From the NCBI GenBank assembly GCA_949450265.1, contig CASTMW010000039.1:1-12399 (forward strand): a stretch of DNA of 12,399 bases, in the 5' to 3' direction. Position 1 is the first letter of the stretch. Each line of letters starts with the position of its first letter. The notes under the pieces are model-generated. The model was not told the origin of the DNA. It saw nothing but the letters and a program-made list of their open reading frames with translations, and ran no database searches. The position numbers and the translations under genes were made by a program. Shown here in pieces: positions 1-5,615 of the stretch. Origin of the DNA: an uncultured Eggerthellaceae bacterium (lineage in GTDB: Bacteria > Actinomycetota > Coriobacteriia > Coriobacteriales > Eggerthellaceae).

Positions 1-176
1 GCGGCCGGGGCACCGGGGGCACCCGGAACCGGCTTCGTGCCGTTGATGTACTCGGAGAAGTCGGCTTTGCAGAAGGGGCACTTCTCGATCTTCATGCCAC
101 CGAGCATCTGGATGGGCTTGCCGCACTCAGGGCACTTCATTGGGCCGGCGGAAGCGTCAGCAGGTCTGAAACACAT
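1..176 (-). CDS. Zinc-ribbon protein, N-terminal part (runs off the left edge)
   Basis: I translated this from the minus strand; only the first 58 codons are present. The start ATG (174-176) has an AGGAG ribosome binding site six bases upstream. The protein begins MCFRPADASAGP, followed by two knuckles, CPEC at residues 15-18 and CPFC at residues 33-36, which form a classic four-cysteine zinc ribbon. From residue 47 the sequence becomes Pro/Gly/Ala-rich (KPVPGAPGAPAA). That looks like the beginning of a flexible linker, as in actinobacterial proteins where a cytoplasmic zinc ribbon is tethered to a membrane segment. Whether a membrane segment follows cannot be seen. The role is unknown: such ribbons usually mediate protein or nucleic-acid contacts. 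It lies downstream of the transporter operon on the same strand, separated by 111 bp with its own promoter-like sequence. Confident that it is coding, not about function. Confidence 0.75.
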   Translation of the reverse strand, partial: MCFRPADASAGPMKCPECGKPIQMLGGMKIEKCPFCKADFSEYINGTKPVPGAPGAPA

Positions 177-287
177 ATTGCTCTCCTGTTCCTTGAAACT
201 ACAGCCCCAACAAGATACCCCATTAGGGCCGAACTGATCACTGACTATAGCAGTTTAATCGGTGAAATGCCATCCAGTTGAACTATT
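177..287 (-). promoter_or_regulatory. Putative promoter region of the zinc-ribbon gene
   Basis: This 111-bp gap lies upstream of the zinc-ribbon gene on the minus strand. A -10-like TATAGT (minus strand, 244-249) sits about 70 bp before the start codon. The hexamer 17 bp upstream of it, TGGCAT, is a poor -35 match. An AGGAG ribosome binding site is at about 183-187. A 7-bp inverted repeat (GTGAAAT/ATTTCAC, 262-268 and 285-291, 16-nt loop) overlaps the stop of the upstream gene, but it is A/T-rich and has no T tract, so it is not a convincing terminator. Confidence 0.3.
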
Positions 288-965
288 TCACTTTGCCACT
301 ATTTTTGATCTGCAGCGAATGAGTGCTCCTAGCGGGATCAAGAACGCTACAGTTCCTATGGCATGCGCTAGGTTGAAGGGCAGCCCAGCAGCGTAAATAC
401 CCAGTATAGTCTGCATGGGCATAGCACCGCCCACCAGCAAAACCACCTGAGAATCCATCAGTGCGCCGAATGCCAGCGATGCGACGAAGCCGAATGCGCA
501 CACGACCATCCACCGCCCGAATGCGCCACTGCGCGGATGAGCGAACAGTGCACCGGCCGTCCAGCCGACAGCGCCCCAGCCAGCCATCTGGAAGAGTGTC
601 CATATGCCTTGACCCAGCACCATGTTGCTCAAGAGTGCCGCGCTCATGCCCATCGCAAGTCCCCAGCGGCGTCCGCACACCATGCCCGCCACAATGCAGA
701 GCGCCGTGACTGGCTGAACGTTCGGCACGCCAGCGAACAGCACGCGCCCTGCCACGGCCGCCACCAAGAACGCCACGGCGATGCTGGCGGTGCGCAGCTG
801 CGTTCTTTGGGCCGCTTGCACATCGGTCCCCGCAGCAACTCCGGCAGTGCTCTTGCCAGCGGTGGCACCAGCGGCCTCCGCGCTTCCGCTCCCGCCCCAG
901 TGGCTCCGCCCACCAGGCATGACCTTACTGCGGTCTGTCAGCGCGCATGCCATCTTCTCCATCAT
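288..965 (-). CDS. ECF transporter S component-like membrane protein
   Basis: About 225 aa from the chosen start. After a roughly 57-residue Gly/Ala-rich N-terminal extension there are five or six hydrophobic segments. The central motif GQGIWTLFQMAGWGAVGWTAG resembles the GQGPWTPWQM-type signature of some ECF (energy-coupling factor) S components, the small substrate-binding subunits that pair with the EcfT-EcfA ATPase module to import vitamins. From memory, related S components include cobalamin-type ones, but the substrate cannot be read from sequence and no riboswitch is visible here. The minus-strand frame is open further upstream to 1151, but that stretch overlaps the flippase gene and reads like shadow sequence. 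The ATG at 965 has GGGAG six bases upstream, and the ATG at 962 is an alternative. The start lies 17 bp after the flippase stop, so the two are probably co-transcribed. No EcfA or EcfT gene is in the window; group II S components share a module encoded elsewhere. Confidence 0.7.
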   Translation of the reverse strand: MMEKMACALTDRSKVMPGGRSHWGGSGSAEAAGATAGKSTAGVAAGTDVQAAQRTQLRTASIAVAFLVAAVAGRVLFAGVPNVQPVTALCIVAGMVCGRRWGLAMGMSAALLSNMVLGQGIWTLFQMAGWGAVGWTAGALFAHPRSGAFGRWMVVCAFGFVASLAFGALMDSQVVLLVGGAMPMQTILGIYAAGLPFNLAHAIGTVAFLIPLGALIRCRSKIVAK

Positions 966-981
966 CGTCATCTCCCGTCCA

Positions 982-2592
982 TCAATGCTTGCGATGTAAG
1001 CGTCGGTCCAACACTTCTTGGCGGTGTTCACGCTCGGCCCGCAGCTCGCTCGGGCGCTTCTTATGCGGAGTGGGCAGAGCGCGATCCGGGTCCCAGCCCT
1101 TGCACTGCCCTTCGCTATCCGCCTCCGTTTCGCCCGGCTCGTCATCGCCACCCTGTTCTAGGAACACCGTGCGCTCGGTAGAGCGCGTGGTCGCCATCAT
1201 GGATTGCTCCGGCGTGTTCCCGCGCCCGCCGCGCGCCAGGTCGGCACGGATGCGGAAGTACTCCCACACCAGTAGCACCAATAGGATGCTCTCTACGATC
1301 AGGTAGCTCAGCACGGCCCCGTCAAGCCCGGCGAACGACACCAGCAGCAGCGGCACGAACAGGCTGAACCCGAACGTCACCAAGTACAGCGTGGTCACGT
1401 CGCGCTGGCGCCGCATCACGGTGATGACCTGGTACAAAAAGTCGATGGCCGCCGTCACGCCGCCGCACGCCAACATGACGAACAACAGCCCGCGATACGG
1501 CTCGAAGTCGATGCCGTACAAAAAGCTCATGACCGGCACGCCCACCCAGGCCATCACCAGCCACACCGCCGCCGTGATGCCCACGATGACTGCCATCAGC
1601 CCCACGATCAGCAGGTCGAACTTCTTCCGCTTGCTAGCATCCTGCCACACGCCCGTCATGCGTAGCAACAGCGGCTTGTACACCAGCTGCGCCCCGATCA
1701 GGATCATCTGCGCGGGGAAGTACAGCGCGTTGTAGTACAGCTGATTCTCGTAGGCCAGGCTGCCTTCCATCACGAACTTCGGCGTGTTCTCTATCACGTT
1801 GAACAGGAAGATGGCTACGAACAGCGGCGCGGTCGCCTTGAACAGCTGCATGAAGCTGGGCATGCTGAAGCCGCGGCTCTTCGGCGTTTCCATCAGGGTG
1901 AGCGGCCAGGTGACCACCACGAATGTGACGATGGCCGCGATGGCCATGGCATAGCAGGCTACCACCGAACTGCGCGAGATCAGCATGGCCACGCAGAACG
2001 CCACCAGCGCCACCACCGACCGCAGCGTCTGCGAGATGCCCGCCAGGTACAGTTTGTCGGCCTGCTGCAGGCGCCCTTCGTACACGTCGGCCAGTGCATC
2101 CACGAACTTGAACAGGATCACGCCCATGCTGATGTCGAACATCTCTCCCTGATAGCCGCGCAGTGTGCAGTACAGCCACCCGACCACCAGCATCAGGATG
2201 CAGGTGATCCACCGGCTGACCTGGTAATCGGCGAACGAGTGCTCTTCGCTGATGTCGGACACCTGATAGGCGCGCGTGCCGAAGTTCCCTACGAACATCA
2301 GCAGCAGCGCTACGATGAACGCCATGGAGATCATACCCGCCTGCTCTACGCCCACCAGCTGCGTTGACACCATGGTCATAACAGGGAAGACGAATGCCCA
2401 GGCTGCTTGGCCTGCGGTGTTCCAGATGAAGTCACGCGTAGTGCGATGGGGCGCGTACTCGGCTTCGGCGGCAGAAAGGCCCTCGCCCTTCATGGCCCCC
2501 ACCACGCGGTCGAACCAGCGATTCACCAAGCGCGCTATGAAGTTCTGCTTATGAGGGCGCGGTTGAGGTTGATCGGCATCGTGCTTTGGCAT
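982..2592 (-). CDS. Flippase-like multispanning membrane protein (MATE/Wzx superfamily)
   Basis: A 536-aa protein. A charged cytoplasmic N-terminus (about 55 residues) is followed by about twelve hydrophobic segments through roughly residue 450. The layout is typical of the MOP superfamily (oligosaccharide flippases of the Wzx type, MurJ, MATE exporters), with paired helices and conserved-looking spots such as FVFPVMTMVSTQLVG, VGNFGTRAYQVSD and NALYFPAQMILIGAQLVYKPLL. A hydrophilic tail of about 80 residues, rich in Glu, Asp, Arg and Lys, follows and is unusual for a plain transporter; it could be a docking site. The pattern fits a polysaccharide or lipid-linked oligosaccharide flippase better than a drug exporter. 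The start ATG has AGGAG upstream at a long spacing of about 14 nt, with no nearer alternative start seen. It is first in an operon with the S-component-like gene and divergent from the Wzz-like unit, supporting an envelope-glycan role. The substrate is unknown. Confidence 0.75.
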   Translation of the reverse strand: MPKHDADQPQPRPHKQNFIARLVNRWFDRVVGAMKGEGLSAAEAEYAPHRTTRDFIWNTAGQAAWAFVFPVMTMVSTQLVGVEQAGMISMAFIVALLLMFVGNFGTRAYQVSDISEEHSFADYQVSRWITCILMLVVGWLYCTLRGYQGEMFDISMGVILFKFVDALADVYEGRLQQADKLYLAGISQTLRSVVALVAFCVAMLISRSSVVACYAMAIAAIVTFVVVTWPLTLMETPKSRGFSMPSFMQLFKATAPLFVAIFLFNVIENTPKFVMEGSLAYENQLYYNALYFPAQMILIGAQLVYKPLLLRMTGVWQDASKRKKFDLLIVGLMAVIVGITAAVWLVMAWVGVPVMSFLYGIDFEPYRGLLFVMLACGGVTAAIDFLYQVITVMRRQRDVTTLYLVTFGFSLFVPLLLVSFAGLDGAVLSYLIVESILLVLLVWEYFRIRADLARGGRGNTPEQSMMATTRSTERTVFLEQGGDDEPGETEADSEGQCKGWDPDRALPTPHKKRPSELRAEREHRQEVLDRRLHRKH

Positions 2593-2731
2593 GGGATGGT
2601 CCGTTGCTCCTATAATACTAATGCGTTCAATGTGGTTTTATAGTATAGTTTTAACGCTAGACGAATAGTGTCGAGCATGACGCAATGCACTAAACTGTCA
2701 TGGTCGCACATGCAGAGAGGCAACGGGGTCA
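2593..2731. promoter_or_regulatory. Divergent AT-rich intergenic region with promoter-like hexamers
   Basis: These 139 bp separate the flippase operon (minus) from the Pro-rich membrane protein gene (plus) and are clearly more AT-rich than the genes around them. They contain TATAAT on the plus strand (2611-2616), overlapping runs of TATAGT on the plus strand (2639-2649), and TATACT on the minus strand (2642-2647), about 50 bp before the flippase start. No good -35 box sits at the standard spacing for any of them, so exact promoters are not assigned. Two related AT-rich tracts (2610-2620 and 2638-2648) flank the centre and could bind a shared regulator. Confidence 0.35.
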
Positions 2732-4180
2732 ATGGGTGAAACCGATTCACAGAGCACACCACGGGCTGCTTCGCCGCAGGTCGCTCCGGCGAAGGGCGCA
2801 GCGGTGGTCGCCTCTGGTCCAGTGAACCCGGGCATGCCGAAGAGCCCGGCCACGCCGATGCCCGCGCGTCCGGCAACTCCCCCGCGCCCCATGGTTGTGC
2901 AGCAGCAAACGCCGCAACAACCTCAGCCCTCGCAGCCGCATCCAACGCCTGCGCCCGCACAGAGTGGCCCCATGCCGTCCGTTCCGGCGCAAACGGCAGC
3001 TTTGCCGTCCGCAGCTCCGCTACCAGTGGCAGTCCCGGGTCCCGACTATCATCCGCCCGTGGCTGGCGGCGTGAACCCAACAGGTTCTGCGGGTAAGCAG
3101 CCTAAAAAGCGCAACGGCCTGCTCGTCTTCGGCATCATCGTGTGCATCTTGGCGGCCATCGTGCTGGTGGTGGCGCTGGTGTACGTGAATCTGCGTCAGC
3201 AGACCGAGCCGCTCAACGTGAATGCGCCGTCTACGGCCACCATTCAGGCGGCCTTCGATTCGTCCGATCTGACGCCTGCAAATCTGAGCAGCTACTCTTA
3301 TATAGATACCGAAGGTCTTGACGACCCTGAGCTGACTGACGTGAAGGCTGGTAGCGTGAACTACGGCGAAGGCCGCCAGTCCGCCACCTGCGATGCTACG
3401 GCGAAGGCGAAGTGGGAGAACGATTCGGTTAGCGTCGAGCAAACGGTGCAGGTGCCCTTCACCTACAACACCTCCACCAACACCTGGGATGTGGGGCGTG
3501 CTACCGCTCAATCCGCGGGCGAGAAGGTCGCGCCCACCGGTCCTGCCGATCTTGAGAAGGTCCAGGCGGCGCTGCCCAGTTTGCTCAGCGATTACGATCC
3601 CGAAATTGCCAGCCTATTCCCCGATCCGGAAGTGGTGGCTACGGCCGACCTGGACAAGGACGGCGGCCAGATCACCTTTGCCGTTGACCAGGCGGGTGAA
3701 AACGAAGAGGACCAGCACACGCAGACCGATGTGACTGTGGGCCTGGTCTGGGAAGATGGCAAGGGCTGGGCGGCAACCATCCTTGGTGTGGGCGAGATCC
3801 AGGGTCCTGCGCAGCCCGCCGAAGGCGACGATGCGAATGCTGCGGCTGGCGCGGAAGGCGGGGCCGAGGGCAATACTGCGCAGAGCGGTGCGACCACCGA
3901 CGGGGGCGATGGCGCCCAGATGCTGCTCAGGTGCTCCACGGGCGATCTGGTCGAAGTGCCCGGTATCATCGAATACCGCGACAATCGCGTGCTGCTGCGC
4001 TCCGATTACACCATCCGCGTCATCCTGGACGGACGCACCTACCTTGCGCAGTACTTCGAACTGACCGCCAACACCTTCGTGGTCACCAATGGTGCGCACG
4101 TGTCGGTGGTGGGCGAGATTAGCGCCACGGGTGCGCTGGAGCAGGCGCCCCTTATGATCGATCTCGATTACGAGAGTTGA
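2732..4180 (+). CDS. Single-pass membrane protein with Pro/Gln-rich cytoplasmic domain, family not recognised
   Basis: A 482-aa protein. Residues 1-124 are a disordered Pro/Gln/Ala-rich segment ending in a basic KKR patch. One TM helix follows at about 129-152 (LLVFGIIVCILAAIVLVVAL), giving cytoplasmic N-terminus and exterior C-terminus topology. The outer part has a region at about 160-365 with repeated aromatic and beta-prone stretches. A Gly/Ala/Glu-rich linker lies at about 366-395, and a compact C-terminal domain (about 400-482) begins MLLRCSTGDLVEVPG. I do not recognise a named family. The start ATG is preceded by GGGG four bases upstream; a purine-rich AGAGAGG lies farther upstream. 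The next gene, Wzz-like, starts 25 bp after the stop, so co-transcription is likely and a role in envelope polysaccharide assembly or its sensing is a reasonable inference. The overall plan resembles actinobacterial linker-TM proteins that usually begin with a zinc ribbon, which is missing here. Confidence 0.8.
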   Translation: MGETDSQSTPRAASPQVAPAKGAAVVASGPVNPGMPKSPATPMPARPATPPRPMVVQQQTPQQPQPSQPHPTPAPAQSGPMPSVPAQTAALPSAAPLPVAVPGPDYHPPVAGGVNPTGSAGKQPKKRNGLLVFGIIVCILAAIVLVVALVYVNLRQQTEPLNVNAPSTATIQAAFDSSDLTPANLSSYSYIDTEGLDDPELTDVKAGSVNYGEGRQSATCDATAKAKWENDSVSVEQTVQVPFTYNTSTNTWDVGRATAQSAGEKVAPTGPADLEKVQAALPSLLSDYDPEIASLFPDPEVVATADLDKDGGQITFAVDQAGENEEDQHTQTDVTVGLVWEDGKGWAATILGVGEIQGPAQPAEGDDANAAAGAEGGAEGNTAQSGATTDGGDGAQMLLRCSTGDLVEVPGIIEYRDNRVLLRSDYTIRVILDGRTYLAQYFELTANTFVVTNGAHVSVVGEISATGALEQAPLMIDLDYES

Positions 4181-4205
4181 TCCGCTCTGACTCAAAGGAA
4201 TCATC

Positions 4206-5366
4206 ATGACCTTGCTTGATCTGTGCAAGCTGCTGAAGAAGAACCTGTGGCTGGTTGTCGGGCTGCCAGTGCTTTGCGCTGCGGTATGCGCCATTGCCTT
4301 GACCGTTATGCCCGCAGAATACTCGGCGAAGGCCACCATCACCGTATCCACGGAAGTGGCCGGGGTGAACGCATTCGCGGCTGACGCCGCCGAGCAGCAG
4401 AGCACGGATGCCATCACGGTCACCTCATCGGCTAACACCAGCACGCGTGTCATAACGCTGACCGCTGAGGGTGCCCCGAAGGATAAGGTCATCCAGGCGG
4501 TCGATCGTGCTGCGAACGCGGCATACTTGAATGCGTTTGATCGCTACAACGTGTCGGGCGACGAACTGAACATCACCGTTTCCATGACCGTCAGCTTTGC
4601 CAAGACCGCCACCGACATCAGCCCCAGCGTTCCTAAAAGCGCGGGCATCGCGTTCGTGGCAGGTCTGTTCGCCGCTGTATGCATCGTGGTGGTGCGTGAT
4701 ATGGTGCGCGGTCGCATCCATAGCGTGCGCGATCTGGAAGAGGACGCTGACCTGCGGATGCTCGGCCGAATTCCCCGTGTCGGGCAGCAGGAGAGCGCGC
4801 TCTCGCGCGAGCAACTCTTCGCAAACGTGCGCTTTGCGGCGGGCGACCATCGAAGCGTGTGCGTGGTGGCGCCTGACGATGCGGCCCTGTCGGTGCAGGC
4901 ATGCACCGAGCTGGCGGAAGCTGCGCAGCAGGCTGATCGCAAGGTGCTGGTGGTAGATGCCGACCTGCATGGTGCCTCGGCTTTGGCCGAGCAGCTGGCG
5001 GTGGACGGCGATGCGCGCGGATTGGCCGAGGTTCTGGCGGGAACCGCAACGCTTGTCGATGCTGTTCGCACGGTGCAGGGCTTCGCGTACCTTCCTGCGG
5101 GCGATGCGCGGGTGGCGGTGGCGGCGCTGCTCGATCGTGCTGCGCTGGCCGATGCGTTTCAGCAGGCTTCTCTGGCATACGACCTGGTGCTGGTGAATGT
5201 GCCGCCTGCCAGCGACCATGCCGATTTCGCGTACGTGGCGCATGCGACGGGTGCCACGGTGCTGTGTGTGCAGGAGTTCGCCACGCGTCGCGCGGCCATC
5301 GAAGAGGCGGCTGCCCAGTTGGCTGTTGCTCAGGCGAACGTCATCGGTGTGGTGGCGGCTGCCTGA
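4206..5366 (+). CDS. Wzz-like polysaccharide chain-length regulator fused to a degenerate tyrosine-kinase-like (CpsD/CapB) domain
   Basis: A 386-aa protein; its ATG has an AAAGGA ribosome binding site. Layout: TM1 at about 14-34, an outer domain at about 35-143 opening with EYSAKATITVST (typical of Wzz/CpsC), and TM2 at about 145-164 preceded by Pro residues. A cytoplasmic part at about 170-386 starts with RDLEEDADLRMLGRIPRVG, matching the linker seen in Wzz/BY-kinase fusions. The ATPase fold can be followed: VCVVAPDD where the P-loop strand should be, VLVVDADLHG (247-256) as Walker A', GLAEVLAGTATLVDAV (272-287), and YDLVLVNVPP (325-334) as Walker B. The GEGKS/T P-loop is absent (DDAALSV instead), the Walker B Asp is replaced by Asn331, and there is no C-terminal tyrosine cluster. 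It probably keeps a structural or regulatory role rather than kinase activity. The family is well supported; loss of activity is inferred. Confidence 0.85.
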   Translation: MTLLDLCKLLKKNLWLVVGLPVLCAAVCAIALTVMPAEYSAKATITVSTEVAGVNAFAADAAEQQSTDAITVTSSANTSTRVITLTAEGAPKDKVIQAVDRAANAAYLNAFDRYNVSGDELNITVSMTVSFAKTATDISPSVPKSAGIAFVAGLFAAVCIVVVRDMVRGRIHSVRDLEEDADLRMLGRIPRVGQQESALSREQLFANVRFAAGDHRSVCVVAPDDAALSVQACTELAEAAQQADRKVLVVDADLHGASALAEQLAVDGDARGLAEVLAGTATLVDAVRTVQGFAYLPAGDARVAVAALLDRAALADAFQQASLAYDLVLVNVPPASDHADFAYVAHATGATVLCVQEFATRRAAIEEAAAQLAVAQANVIGVVAAA

Positions 5367-5402
5367 TCTTTTGTGTCATCGGTGTGATGGCGGCTACCTA
5401 AT
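5340..5402 (+). repeat. Imperfect direct duplication of the 3' end of the Wzz-like gene
   Basis: The 28 bp at 5340-5367, which cover the last codons and the stop of the Wzz-like gene, recur at 5375-5402 (period 35 bp) with 25 of 28 bases identical. The three differences (5352/5387, 5361/5396, 5365/5400) are all G in the first copy and A in the second. The second copy preserves the stop as TAA. This looks like a local tandem duplication or a remnant of a paralogous gene end. Confidence 0.8.
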
Positions 5403-5615
5403 ATTCCGCCCGGTCGTTTTACCTTTCATTCACCTTATATGTGAAGAGTCCGCCATGCGGCCACAATATCTGGCGCGCGTGGGTCGCACCTTCCCGCAAT
5501 ATCTAGCAACTCCAAAAAAGATGTGGTCATCAGGGAAAACGTATTGCATGTAACGTTACCTTTTTGTTTACAATATGTTGTTTATCTGTACCATTTCGTA
5601 AGAAACGGATATGAC
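5367..5615 (+). promoter_or_regulatory. Promoter region of the M60 peptidase gene with a GTAACGTTAC palindrome
   Basis: This is a 249-bp gap with no convincing gene. It contains the second copy of the direct repeat, two CAATATCT(G/A)GC motifs 33 bp apart (5464 and 5497), and near its end a promoter-like arrangement. A good -10 TACAAT lies at 5569-5574 and a possible -35 TTGCAT at 5544-5549 (19-bp spacer, slightly long). The perfect 10-bp palindrome GTAACGTTAC (5550-5559) sits between them. A central CG with flanking half-sites is typical of LacI/GalR-family operators, so repression by a sugar-responsive regulator is plausible. Transcription would start near 5581, about 35 nt before the ATG. 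No terminator for the upstream operon was found. Confidence 0.45.

Noticed and set aside
37..237. 66-codon plus-strand frame over the zinc-ribbon gene
   Set aside because: The minus strand encodes two Cys-x2-Cys pairs with a proper ribosome binding site; this is the shadow.
262..291. GTGAAAT/ATTTCAC inverted repeat as a terminator of the S-component-like gene
   Set aside because: A weak A/T stem with a 16-nt loop and no T tract.
966..1151. Longer start for the S-component-like protein
   Set aside because: The extra residues overlap the flippase gene and are Arg/Ser-rich shadow sequence; ATG 965 has a well-spaced GGGAG.
5523..5615. Upstream start for the M60 peptidase
   Set aside because: It would place 31 residues before an intact signal peptide and would overlap the -10 box.
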